NCBI GenBank assembly: GCA_037892935.1
Contig: JAYXKI010000019.1
Location: 310,001-374,000, forward strand
DNA: 64,000 nt
Direction of reading: 5' to 3'
Source: Phlebopus portentosus
Taxonomy: Eukaryota > Basidiomycota > Agaricomycetes > Boletales > Boletinellaceae
Position numbers and translations under genes: made by a program. Below, one piece after another: positions 45,098-56,308 of the stretch. Position 1 is the first letter of the stretch; the number at the start of each line of letters is the position of its first letter. Under the pieces are notes generated by a model, which was not told the DNA's origin, searched no databases, and was given only the letters and a program-made list of their open reading frames with translations.

Positions 45098-45754
45098 ATG
45101 GAAATGTCTGATCGTGATACTCACAATGCTGAATCAAACTTTTCTCTCTTTGAAGACTGTCTAGCTAGCAGAGTTTTTGTGCTTCCCTCAGTTTCAGATC
45201 CGGAAGGAGACTCGGAAGATCTGGATGAATTCAGTCTTTACATCGCTCAGGAAGCTTGGCTTGCATTACCGTCTAAGATCAGAGAACTCACATTCACTAT
45301 ATCCCCAATTCCTGAAGCGGATGAAGTGGTACTCGATATTCAGTCTTCATCTACCGACTCTACCGACACACTCGCAACATACGGACTCATATCATCCGGT
45401 GACTCGGATGAGTCTCACACTTTCCTGAGATACGTTCTCATCTCATATATCTCCCTCGCAACCAAACCTCCCCCTGCATGGTCCAGCACACGTACGAACG
45501 AATGCGAGATCTGCTCCCAGGAGGTACCGTTGACTTATCACCACCTCATCCCGCGTTCGACCCACGAACGTGTCATCAAGCGCGGGTGGCACCCGCCCGA
45601 GATGTTCAATAGCGTCGCGTGGTTATGTCGACCTTGTCATAGTACTGTTCACACTGTTGCATCGAACGAGGAACTTGCGAATGAATATTATACCGTTGAG
45701 CGGTTGTTAGAAAGGAGCGATATCCAGAAATGGGCCGGGTATGCCGCAAAGTAG
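45098..45754 (+). CDS. HNH-fold protein, putative nuclease
   Basis: An intronless frame of 218 residues from ATG 45098, only 22 bp beyond the MITE. The first 120 residues are acidic and not recognised. The C-terminus is HNH-like: CEIC, then PLTYHHLIPRSTHERVIKRG, WLCRPCHSTVHTVASNEELA and YTVERLLERSDIQKWAGY. The CxxC pairs and the HH...H residues fit a zinc-supported beta-beta-alpha-metal nuclease site. Similar proteins are known in bacteria and fungi, where substrates are unknown. Because the MITE sits directly before the coding region, its right end must contribute the 5' UTR. The reading frame is intact. Confidence 0.75.
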   Translation: MEMSDRDTHNAESNFSLFEDCLASRVFVLPSVSDPEGDSEDLDEFSLYIAQEAWLALPSKIRELTFTISPIPEADEVVLDIQSSSTDSTDTLATYGLISSGDSDESHTFLRYVLISYISLATKPPPAWSSTRTNECEICSQEVPLTYHHLIPRSTHERVIKRGWHPPEMFNSVAWLCRPCHSTVHTVASNEELANEYYTVERLLERSDIQKWAGYAAK

Positions 45755-46317
45755 CAATGGGGGATATGGAGGGGATGAATAGATGTTGGTAAGAAAAATT
45801 TCAAGTTGAGTGAGGCCTTGTGAACTGAATAAGTGATTCTCTGGTCAGAGAGTGATTGTATAACGAAGACACCCAGATACGTATACTTCCACCGGGGAGG
45901 CATAAACACGAGAATGGCAAGGGAAAAAGTTCCAACTATGCCTAGCGGAGATGACTTCATGAAAACTCCATTTCGCTCACTGTTCTCGGCTTGACAGTAC
46001 CTCCATTCTCTTCCCTCTCGCCCGCTTCTTTCAAACTGATCAGAAGTCGACTTCCGAGAACACACAGAAGCGTCGGACTCCCAGCGCAATCGAATATCTG
46101 CCGAAGCAAGACAGACTTGATTGTAGTTCGGCTTGAGATTATCTTGAAGACGCAGCACAAAACAACACGGAAGTAATGTATCGGTCAGTCGCACCTTTAG
46201 CATTATATCTTAAATAAAAGATACACACATAACATAATAGAGAGATTGGTCTCGAATGCAGACCTTCATGAGATATATTCCTTTGAATCCGGATGACGAT
46301 CTCCAGTATTCTGCAGA

Positions 46318-46325
46318 CTTGTAGA
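46318..46325. repeat. 8-bp target duplication (CTTGTAGA), left copy
   Basis: CTTGTAGA is repeated exactly at 48216-48223 at the other edge of the large element. Confidence 0.9.
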
Positions 46326-48215
46326 TAGGGCTCCGTGCGTATCGTGTACGGGCACGTGCGTATAAATGCGGGACTCATACGGGGACGGCCGTACTTTTAC
46401 GGCCCGTATAAGTGACCTCCACTGGTCGGTACGGATACGGGATGCCCGTATACGGCGCATACGCCGAATCTGAAGTATTCCTTTTGAAACACGTACTTAC
46501 ACCGGGCATGACGACAAGGACATATTAACTGAGCACGACATCCACATCGACGATGAGCATGAGCAATACCAGACAGGAGAGAAGAAACCGTCTCTCAAGA
46601 TATGAATTCCACCACCATTATCAACAACGGCACGTTCAGTCACTGGCACCATTGACCTCTTCAACGCTCGACGTGCAACTGAAAGTCTTCAGAGACAAGA
46701 ACTATAGAGCAAACATATAAAGTGCAGTTGAGAGCACTTACAAAGTCTCCCGGACGCTATACATAAAAAAAGCAGCATACCAGATGATGAGTACTCCCAT
46801 AAATGTCCACTAAGCCAGCCACAAGAGTCACTGAGACTGTCGCGATGACGTTCGAAGTGGCATAAAGTTTCCGAGTTGTGCAGCGAGATGCTGCGCAACT
46901 CAGATGTATGCTGAACAATTAAGTTCCATTTTTCTTATTGATTGAACCAGATGTTTTCTTGCGCATATATGCAGGACAGATGCAAAAGGAGCTTATTTTA
47001 CCCAAGATTGGCCCAGATTTACAGTGAGACGAAGGTACATGCAAGATTGTGGTCGAGAGTGAAGTACTGTACAATATTTCTAAGCGAGTTTCTATATACA
47101 GATACATATTCGATCTCCGACAAAAATCACGCGCAGACGCAAATCATGGCCACTCCACGACAATTCAGTTTTCGCTCTAGTGTAGGAGAGGAAACTGAAA
47201 TGATTGCTACCAGTTGACAACTTGAGTTGACAACTCGAGTTGTAAACACAGTTGTCAACTTGGAGGTCAGAAGAGGGGGTGTGGCAAAGTGGAAACTGTC
47301 CGATTTGTAATGTTTATTAGTAAGTGCATACAATAAAGAAAATTTTCGTACCTAGCTATGTTGCCCCACACATGTCTGTTTGCATTTTACCGCCTGAGGA
47401 ACTTGAAGAAGAACTTCAGGAGCTTACGAGGCGACTTACTTGTCTAGCATACAAAGGGACTGGGAATAAGTCATTCATTTAATTACAAATTACCAAATAT
47501 AGTATGACGTTCACAGCTGTTTGCAACTTGTTACTAACTGTTGTCAACTCGCCTCGAAGTTAACCACTTGTGGTTAACCATGTTGTCAACTGGTCGTGGA
47601 GGTTTGCTCTCCTACACTATTTTGCTCGCTCGCTCTGTCTGAGCCCCCTGCTCTCTTGCATGCTGGTGCTTTCATTCTCATCCGCAGCACATTTGTTATT
47701 AGCCACCATGCCCGCTGTGGGCGACGCTCACACTAGTGCAAAGGCCGCTCCCATAGACATCCAAAGGGAAGAGCGCCCTATCGGTGGTGTGTAACATCCC
47801 ATTGGTCAAATTAGGGCACTCATCTTAGAAACAGCTTTAGAAACGGGTTCGTCTCTTAGGACGGGTTCATCTCCCAAGTCGGGTTTCCAATCTGATGGGG
47901 ATGGGGATGGGGATGGGGTCGAGGAGGAAAACTTGCTTCATAATTCTCTCATTATTACCCCTTATATAATTTTTAGTCTCAATTCAATACACAAATCTGA
48001 GCAAATTTGAGCAAAATATTGGTAAATATGACAGCCAGACCCCTTCATCCGGATACGGCGGATACGGCGTATCTGATCTTTTCTCTGACCTCTGGTACGG
48101 GTACGGGCGTAAAAATACGGCCCGTATAATCAGCATCCCAAGCCAGTACAGACACGGCCGTATGCGTATACAATGCGGGCCGTATCCCTAAATTACGGAT
48201 ACACACGGAGCCCTA
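46326..48215. mobile_element. 1,890-bp hAT-like transposon, non-autonomous
   Basis: Ends are inverted repeats TAGGGCTCCGTGCGTATC and, in reverse complement at the right, TAGGGCTCCGTGTGTATC (17 of 18 match), flanked by an exact 8-bp duplication. The first and last 150-200 bp are crowded with TACGGCCGTA/CCCGTAT-type palindromic strings on both sides, the usual subterminal arrangement of hAT transposase sites. The interior (46480-48040) carries short frames only. I see no hAT transposase or its dimerisation region, so it should depend on a partner. A minus-strand string ATSNVIATVSVTLVAGLVDI near 46830 could be a captured fragment of a membrane-protein gene. It contains a nested MITE at 47178-47619. 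Confidence 0.88.
47178..47619 (-). mobile_element. 442-bp hAT-type MITE, copy 2, nested
   Basis: Same family as 44731-45075 in inverted orientation. Ends TAGTGTAGGAGAG and CTCTCCTACACTA. Flanks TTTCGCTC (47170-47177) and TTTTGCTC (47620-47627) form an 8-bp duplication with one mismatch. It is longer than copy 1. One extra stretch (about 47384-47464) is open and reads ILPPEELEEELQELTRRL, possibly a leftover of the parent transposon's coding region. Since it lies inside the larger element, it inserted there after or before that element moved. Confidence 0.9.
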
Positions 48216-49520
48216 CTTGTAGAGCGCTAAACTCAACAAAACAAGTCCGTAAATCATAGGAATAGACCTGCACGTACTGCTCAGAGATACGGCTATCGAA
48301 CGACTGGAAACGAGCTTACCATGATACTGGGCCAAGAAATGGATTGGGTAAACCTCGGGCACCACAAATTGAGATACTTTCAGTGACATCCCCAATGACG
48401 ACTGGTTATTCGCTTCAAAGATTAGTTGGGGGCTCGATTATCCAGTGAAACACTTACGACCGACAGTTGCATTCCCAACGATTACAATTGTTATTCCAAT
48501 ACATCCTTCAAAGGCAAGGAGCATCTTGAGGCATAAAGCAATTTTCCGTCCTAGAAGAAAATCAGTTCAAACTCCTGGATTTTCTTGGTGTATCGCACCC
48601 TCTTGGAAGAATGCCAGAACCCTCATGAGAAGAATATCTACAGTTGAAGAAAATCCGGAATGACGTTAAACAAACTAGACCGCTAAAAGGCTCAACTTAC
48701 AGTCAATTAGAATGATCGTAAGGCAGCCTACAAGATGATAAGTGTAGCTTCCGCTAGATCATAGAACCTAACGACTCACTGCATACGGAGGCTGTCCAAA
48801 CCGAAAATACGCCTATTCTCAAATTCATCATCAGTGGCGAGCACCACTTCGACGAGCGATACACGCACAGCTGCATAAATCGCGTCAGACATGGAGACTA
48901 GGTCTTTTAACGTTCCAACAATTCTCTTGCTTTGCAAAGCTCCCGTTGAAGACTTTCGCTGTATATGTTACATGGGCTTCTATGGAAAGGTGTAGAAGAT
49001 AAGCGCTTACACGGTATATTGCAGATAGCTCCTAGAAGTCCCAGGTAGCGGTTCTGTCGATTAGATGTCGAAATTTATTCCTGGATCCATAGACTTTCCG
49101 AATGGGACATACTACGAAGTAAATCAATCAAGCTGACAGAGCTACGTGGGTTAGGCTATAATGCAATAAGTCGAGTATAATGCTAATCTAAGTCAGAAGT
49201 TACCCAGAAGTATTCGACCTGATAGATTCTTGATCAGCAGCGTTCTTGAGAAACCAGCTAATTCCCTACCTCCTGATCAAAAGTGATGGCTGTCAGAGGT
49301 AATATAAAATTAATTTAAAGGGGGGTCTGACTTCATCAAACGGGATATACTTACTGGAATGGTATGCTAGGACGGTGAGGAGAGCCAAATTGATGTATTG
49401 CTCAGTTAAAGTGTTGAATATGAATCGTTCGACCAAGGGCAGCTCGCTAATACCAGTATCATCGGAGCGGGTATGAAATAAGAGACGCGGGGTATAGGAT
49501 AGATTCACTGAGTTGTCCAT

Positions 49521-50172
49521 TGTGGGGATACCTCCAGGGCACCTACTACGGCACCAGCAGGTCAGGCATTTATATCGGGGTTTATGGACAAGGATTGATG
49601 GATTGATTCGGCGGCATAGGGGACATTCAACGACGAGATATCAGGTCCTGCATCAGCAACAGGATGCGAAGGACCTTGATATTACCCTGGAAATGAAGAC
49701 CTTGACAGGTAGAGAGGGAGTCGAACGCGGCAATCCTATGTAGGTATCTAGTGATGCGGAGATACATGATATCACGGACATTGACGAATAGCCGAGGAAG
49801 CATGTCGCGAACACAGCGGATTCCATCAAGTCTAGGTCTCTAGGTGCCGTAGATGAGCAGCATTTACCATACTCCGAGGCTGTGTCTTCCAGTTGAAATG
49901 CTGTCGCATGAAGTCCTAAAAGTCGTTGATATTGTCGATGCGACAGAGTCGTCGAGTCCGGCGTCGGTGTGATCTTGTTGCTAGGTAGCTTCGGGAAGTC
50001 GAGCGGGACCTTAAACTGATCGCAACGCTACCCGGTAGATGGCGTGGCCTCTGATGACCAACAAGTATAGAAATGGATATGGTGACGCAGAGACTTCTAT
50101 ATTCGGGATACACTTGATTTTGCTTTAGTCTACAATCAATAAGGAAACTGCGGAGCCACTTGTGCACTCGCC
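49521..50172. other. Intergenic region
   Basis: 5' flank of the DUF6533 copy and 3' flank of GPN1. No gene recognised. Confidence 0.4.
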
Positions 50173-51579
50173 CTAGCCAGGTCGTTTCCATCGGATGTTC
50201 AGGTCTTCTACATCACGATTCGTCCTCACCTGCGTTAGGTCGATATACTCACCTTCTTCCGGTCCATGTTCCTCGCCTGCAACAGCAACGTCGACAATCA
50301 TTAACTAGTTGAAGGTGAATGCAAACTTACTTCGATCAACGAGGTCAGGATCGTCCGCATCTACGTCTACATCTTCCTCGTCATCTTCGTCATCATCTTC
50401 TCGCTCCCATCGATCGTTGTCGAATGCTTCTGGGTCCCGTTTTCGATCGACGGCGAGGTCAGCCATCATGCGTCGCATTGAGTCTTCTTTCACTGCGTCC
50501 AAGCGATCTGCCTTCTCCTTTTTGACTCGCTCGAGCTCGGGAAGGTATTCCCTGAATGTAACTTGTTAGCCGTACTAGTAATCGAAAGAATGGCTTCACA
50601 TACTTTTCGTACTCCTCTCGCGAAGCCTCCACTGCCTCAAAGAATTCCTTCATCCCATCACCCGTTAATGAAGACACGCCGACGGCTTTGAGGTGCTTGT
50701 AAAACTCATCAAGGACAAGCGACATGCTGTTCATCAAACTATTCATGTACGTCGGTTCTCCTTCCGAATCTCTCGAATTCGCATGGTTCGCAAGCGCAGC
50801 CTGGAACGCCTCGAAATCTGTCATCCATTCCAGTGCAAAATCGTGTCGCTCGACATCCGTCTTGTTGAATACTAGGATGAATGGAAGTTTGGTTTTGTAG
50901 AGGATACTGCACGCGTAGAGCATGTTTGACATGAATGTTGCGGGTGCGGTTGTTCGAGGCGTGTCGATAATGTATGCTACGACGGTTGGGAAGGAAGATG
51001 CTACAGCATCAGTGATGATGGCCCCCGACGCTGACCAAGTGAATATCTCGATTTGTCCAGGAGTGTCCAGGATGACATGACTGATTGCAGCTTGCCTGTA
51101 AGCCCATGAACAACATATGCAAGGATGGATTTGCACACCGCAGATTATCTGCCCTCTTTTCAATTAGTCCCAAAACTTGATCAAATTTCGTAGTGAACAA
51201 GTTCAACGCAGTCAAGATTCCGCCGTTTGGTCCAAGGTTGTACCTTCAAGAAGTTTTCAAAGTAGAGTGAACACAGACGTCAGTCGTTGCAGCACGAGCA
51301 GCAACAGACTGCATACTGCTTCATGACCTCCTTATAGTTGACCGTATCACGAATATCGATATTCGCATCGAACGGCGTGCTTGTGACGGCCGGATCGAGG
51401 TTGAGGACGTATGGGGCTTGAGGTGGTTCGAGCGAGTTCAGGTAAGAGTTCATTCGTTGGACGAACGTCGTCTTTCCTGAACCCGCCATACCAATGGTAA
51501 TGATTACTATCGGCTTCTTTGTCGAGCCCTCTGCTGAGGCCGATGTCGATGTCGATGTCGATGCCGTTGTCGACGACAT
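50173..51579 (-). CDS. NPA3: GPN-loop GTPase 1 (Npa3/XAB1)
   Basis: Essential GTPase that works with GPN3 to assemble and import RNA polymerase II. Start ATG 51579 follows a Thr/Ser/Ala leader; a longer in-frame start exists upstream but is less likely. Motifs in order: P-loop [35 protein letters not shown], the family-defining GPN in [28 protein letters not shown] (switch II), NKTD in [12 protein letters not shown], and [12 protein letters not shown]. The C-terminus has coiled coil then a strongly acidic Asp/Glu run (near 50340-50400) and ends near 50173 in NIRWKRPG. About five short introns. All GTPase motifs are present. The last two exon joins are approximate. Confidence 0.92.
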
Positions 51580-51782
51580 TTTGACGATGAAGGTGAATTG
51601 AAGGGATGTTCGAGACGAGAAAATGTCGAAAATTGGAATTTCCATTAGCACACGTGATTCACCGAATCCTTAACGTAAACGTGACTCAAACGCGTGTGTC
51701 GCGCCACGGATCCCCAATTTCGGACTGAACAAACTTTAAATTTGTCGCTGATGGCTACGGTGAGTTGACACGGACCATCATC

Positions 51783-52901
51783 ATGGACTTCCCTATCGTC
51801 CCCTTCCTCCTTGCCGTTGTACTCGCATTTCATGGTCTGCGCAAGAAATCACTCTCGCCGTCCGGTGCACTCGCCGCGTTCATCGTCGGGTTCCTCATGC
51901 TGTCTGCCAAAGTACGCGCTTTTGGCGTCTCGCTCATCGTGTTCTACCTCGTAGGATCGAGAGCTACGAAAGCAGGGAAGTCAACCAAGGCGAAATTGGA
52001 GGAAGGCCACCAGGAAGCCGGGTATCGTACCGCTCAGCAGGTGCTATGTAATTCGTTCTCTGCTTTCCTAGCGACGGTCCTTTGGACAGCGCTCTTCGTT
52101 CCTGGGACGTACCTTGCTCAGTATCTACCCGGTTGGATAGAAGAGAAAGGAGAGCCTTATTCTGCTGATGACTGGTGTTCTCTTTCATCATCTCGTGGAC
52201 ATGGTTGGAGTCGGTTCCTCCTCTTGATCACACTCGGGTGAGTTCCAATCTTCAAGCTTGAGTTCGAATCTCATCTAACTCACGGGACACATCAGCCATT
52301 TCGCGTGCTGTTTGGGAGATACACTTGCATCAGAGCTCGGCATCCTCTCCAAATCACCTCCTATCCTCATCACAACGCTCAGGAGCGTACCTCCGGGCAC
52401 GAACGGAGGTGTATCCGCTCTGGGCACTTTTGCTTCTGTCACAGGCGGGATCATCATGGGGTTGACTATGGGGGTATCACTTGCTCTGGAGAGCTCTGCG
52501 TGTAGAGCCGTATTAGCACCGATGCTGACTGAGCTTATTTTCATTGGGGGAGTGGCTGGGTTGTTTGGGTCTATGGTGAGTTCTGATGAGAGTGTGTTTG
52601 ATCGGGAGATTCGAGCTAGGCTGAATCGGGAATTATTCTTTCAGGTGGACTCTTTAATGGGTGCTACTATTCAGCGGACGAGGTTCTCGAGTAAAACGAA
52701 GCGCATTCTGTTGGACGAAATACCAATATCTGCGTTTTCGCCCAAAGAGATTAAAGTCGTTAGTGGACTCGACTTGCTTACGAACAATCAGGTGAGCTCG
52801 TATCTCCCATTTCTGGCTTGCATTGGTGTACTTAAGATTATCTCCAGGTCAACCTATTGTCCTCGATTATTACCGCACTCGCTACTGCGTATTTTGCTTA
52901 A
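51783..52901 (+). CDS. DUF92 / TMEM19-like integral membrane protein
   Basis: ATG 51783 gives MDFPIVPFLLAVVLAFHGLR followed by SLSPSGALAAFIVGFLML, typical of the DUF92 family, which includes animal TMEM19 and plant VTE6 (phytyl-phosphate kinase). Exon 2 begins near 52297 with HFACCLGDTLASELGIL, then LRSVPPGTNGGVSALGTFAS and GIIMGLTMGV, the conserved Gly-rich block of the family. A last exon reads VNLLSSIITALATAYFA and stops at 52901. At least six membrane helices. Two introns: about 52239-52296 and 52792-52847. The substrate in fungi is not known. It starts 203 bp from GPN1, head to head, so the two may share a promoter. Confidence 0.88.
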
Positions 52902-53179
52902 CGAACGCTTTCTCGCTGACCGTTTTGGACCCTAGATTGTCGGAGACATTATAGACTTCGCTCTGTATTGGTACTGAGGCTGATCTTAAAAGACCTGCAT
53001 ATCGGAGAAGACTTGTTGCTCAGCTCAAGAGGATTGCGTTTCGCTCAAAGCTCCGAGAAATGTAGCTCTCAAGAAGCTTCATCGTCTATCGTGCAGCGTC
53101 TACTAATAGAAATTTGACTTTCCACGACTTCCTTTTATACACTATACCCTTCCCTCTGGCTTTGAGCCCTATGTTGTCT

Positions 53180-55458
53180 TCATTCTTTATACATTACGTT
53201 TACATAAAAGTCCAACTCTGTCTCAAGAGCTGCTATGATTGTCTCAGCCCTCCTCCATCCGTGTCCCTCTCCGTCGAAGAGCTTGTACTCGACTTGTCCA
53301 CCACGCTCGCGAATGACTTTAAGCATGTCCTCTGCTTGGGATGGCGGGACTACTTTGTCATCTGCGCCTTGTAATAGCTAACCCCGTATGCATATCAGAT
53401 CAGTCATTCCAATGAAGGGGGGAAAAATTAGATGACGAAAATGAGAAGCAACGTACGAGTAAAGGTACTTTAATCTGCTCCGCGTGGAACACAGGCGACC
53501 TTGCTCGGTACACATACGAAATATCCTTCGCCGTTCCGCCTAATAACTTGTCCATATACTTCGACTCGAATTTATGCGTGTCTTCGACAAGGGTGAATAG
53601 GTTGGAGACGCCGTAGCTGGAGGTGCCTGCAGCATACGTCGAGGAACGACCAGTGCACAGAGATTGGAGGACGGTGTAACCGCCAGCGGAGCCACCTGTG
53701 ATTAATACGCGTGAGGGGTTGATAGAGTTGCTGGGAGGAGAGGAGAGGGCTTGGACCGCGTCGACGCAGTCGCAGACATCTGTGATGCCCCAGTCTCCGT
53801 CTAGTCGCTCTCTATTAAAGATTTTCGTCAGAGTCACCACCGAGAGAAGGTAGATAGGATACGTACATGTACTTCCGTCCGTACCCAGAAGAACCACCAT
53901 AGTTAACATCCATCCATGCGAACCCGCGGCTCGTGAAGTATTGATTGCGAAGTTTAAACCCTTGATCAGCCATACCCGTCGGTCCTCCATGCACATTCAC
54001 AATGCACGGAGGCTTCTCCCCTTCTGGTCCAGTGTAGTTCGGATTCGTTGGCTCGTAGAAGATAGCATACAGAGGGAACCCGTCTCTTGTTTTGAGGCTG
54101 AGCGGAACAGGGGAAGAGAAGAACGATGTATCGATTTTCTCTGCATCTTCGGAGGAATTTGCATCGGCTCCTGCGAGAGGTGTGAACTTGACTTCTTCGG
54201 ATTCGTCTAAGGAGACATGGACTACAGATAGTGGTTCGTCATTCTTGACTCCCAAGAAGACAGCAGAGTGTGGTCCTGTGCGACGAATGTTCTTCACAAC
54301 GACGTACGGGGAAGCAAGCCCCTTCAAAGTCCCAGTCTTCAAGTCGAGGAGGTACAATACAGATCGGCCATCGCGGATTGACGCAACGAGTGCAGAAGAA
54401 CTGCTTAATACAGCTGCAGATGCTCCTCCGAGAAGCCAGTCGGATCCGAGAAATCTTGGTCTACAGGGGAAGGGAGTACCGGGCGAGGCTCAGAAGAACA
54501 GTTTGAGAGGTCGATAATCCAGGGGTTTTGAAATCCCGATTCGTCAGAAAAGAATAAGACCGTGTTCGCGTCGACCCATTGCGGTCGAACGGCACTCTCC
54601 TTCTTCCAGGTCCCTTTGATCTTCCTTTCATTTTTCAACTCCAACTTCTCTGAATCGGCGTCTTTGGCGATGGATACATCTGCGACGTAGACTTGTGCGC
54701 CGTCCCAAGGCATATCGGGATGGTTCCACTGAACCCATGCGAGACGTGTCCCGTCTGGATTGAACGCCGACGAGGAGTAGAAATCCGCTCCAGAGACTAA
54801 CGGATGGATTGAAGAAGTCTGGGTGTTGATCGTGACAAGCGTGGTGACAACATCTGACGGAGCTGGACTTGTATGGTCTTCAAGAATTGAGACGAGAAGG
54901 TGCGGAGATGTTGGGTGGACGGCGAAATTGGCAAAACGGTGATTCTTGTTATCTAAGACAGTTTCAAGAATTCAAGTCAGATATTCATCTCTGATCAAAT
55001 AGAAGCGTTGAAGGAAGGATCAATAAGACGTAGTTCCGAAGTACTTCAAACGAAGTTTCTTGAATGAATCCGCATGAAGGAGACTCACTAGGCGTTACGA
55101 GCGTCGGTTCAGTTCCTTCGACGTTACGATCCACCTTATACACTCCAAAATCTCCAAAGTTTGTAAAATACACGATACCAGCATGTACGATCGTGCTTGC
55201 GCCACCGTATTCCTGCACAGCTGATCGAGCATTCCATCCCTTTCCAAACACATCTTTCTTCGAGGAAGAATCCACGATGACGTTTCGGCCCGCTTCAGCT
55301 GGACGCTTCTCGATGTGATAGATACCGTTTCCATTCGGATGTGCACGAGAAGGAACTGAGTCGACCAACACGTCGTCGTATGAGACACCTGCCTTTGCGA
55401 CGTACGATGCGCTGATCGGTGAGTCCCATGTACCGAACGGCGCGACTTTCGGGGCCAT
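53180..55458 (-). pseudogene. Peptidase family S9 (acylaminoacyl/DPP-like), probable frameshift
   Basis: Alpha/beta-hydrolase serine peptidase with an N-terminal propeller. ATG 55458 starts MAPKVAPFGTWDSPISASYV. The propeller runs through the middle exons. The hydrolase part has IVNVHGGPTG, GFAWMDVNYGGSSGYGRKY, the nucleophile motif ITGGSAGGYTVL, LLQGADDKVVPPSQAEDM (acid) and GEGHGW (His), so the triad is complete, ending at 53180. Near 54441 the frame breaks: one reading ends DFSDP, and the next continues DWLLGGASAAVLSSSSAL one base out. Adding a single base restores it, and there is no room for an intron. Either a recent mutation or a sequence error; the rest is well preserved. Confidence 0.7.
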
Positions 55459-56308
55459 TGTATGGTAATGAACCGAGGAGCCTCAGGGAAATGATGGTGC
55501 GAACAAATCGGTTGGGACGGGAATGGGCACGAGCTTTTTGGATTTTAAAGTCCGCCTCAATTGAACTCCATTCGCTGGTTCAATTCAAGTTCTCCAAGCG
55601 GACTATGATCTCAGCTGGTCGTCAAAGTTATGCGAGTCAGTAGCGGACTTGAGATGTGCTTGGTGTTTCTGCGTACGAGCGCGAATTTAGCGCGAATTTA
55701 CTTCTCGGTTCGCCTGGCACTGGAGTGTCGACCTACCATAAACGTAGTAAATCCCCATTCGTCACCTCGATGATTCCTGTGAATGGGCCTGGCACGATCA
55801 TTCCTGCTTCATAGCTGGTTCGGTGGTCGCACTTCCGATCGCAAATGGCGCTAGGTTTCCAACCCCTGAAGGCAATCCGAGGAGGTATCAGTAACTCGAC
55901 TATAGTGTCTCTCCACGACATCATGATCATTGCTTTTTTTCCTGAAATTTATGAAATTTGGTTACCTTCGATTCTGTGAACATCGCCCATGGTGCCAGTT
56001 TTAGTTCGCAAAGAACTGCTTGACGATGTTTTACAATCACTGTGTTGCAATACGCGCAGCCATTCGTCTCCTGTGAGATGACTCGGGGTAGGTTTCGTAC
56101 CAATGACCATAGCTTTTTTCCCCGCTATATTCATGCCGATTTACAAGAACGACTGTCCGGGTCCGACACTTGCCCTCGCTTCCTTTCTGCACATCTGTCT
56201 ATGATTGCATCGACGCAAAGAGCTTCGCCGAACTACGAAGCATCGCAGTCAGGAATTGGTTGGAATGTGCCGTACTGCGTTTCTTCTAGCTCAATATATA
56301 AAGCTATC
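55459..56308. other. Intergenic region
   Basis: Promoters of the S9 peptidase (minus) and DUF6533 copy 3 (plus). No gene recognised. Confidence 0.4.

Larger units (their letters stand above)
45957..49520 (-). pseudogene. DUF6533 gene (copy 2) cut by a hAT element
   Basis: Minus strand. The N-terminal frame just below 49520 ends EQYINLALLTVLAYHS at a GTAAGT donor, and ITFDQE plus VEYFW follow near 49280-49210, which is the DUF6533 signature. NRYLGLLGAICNIP lies near 49040; EVYPIHFLAQYH and SIPMIYGLVLLSLALYK lie between 48390 and 48220. The next codons are 1.9 kb away: SAEYWRSSSGFKGIYLMKVC starts at 46320. Then LLCVLGSRLLISLKEAGERE and PRTVSEMEFS end at 45957. Exons on both sides agree with the intact copy at 56309. 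The break falls exactly at the 8-bp duplication of the element at 46326-48215, so the gene is disrupted by insertion. Confidence 0.8.

Noticed and set aside
44731..47619. The two MITE copies as ends of one composite transposon
   Set aside because: Each copy has its own, different 8-bp target duplication, so they inserted independently.
47884..47925. GGGGAT repeat as a telomere-like array
   Set aside because: Only about four short units inside the transposon; too short, and not the expected TTAGGG-type repeat.
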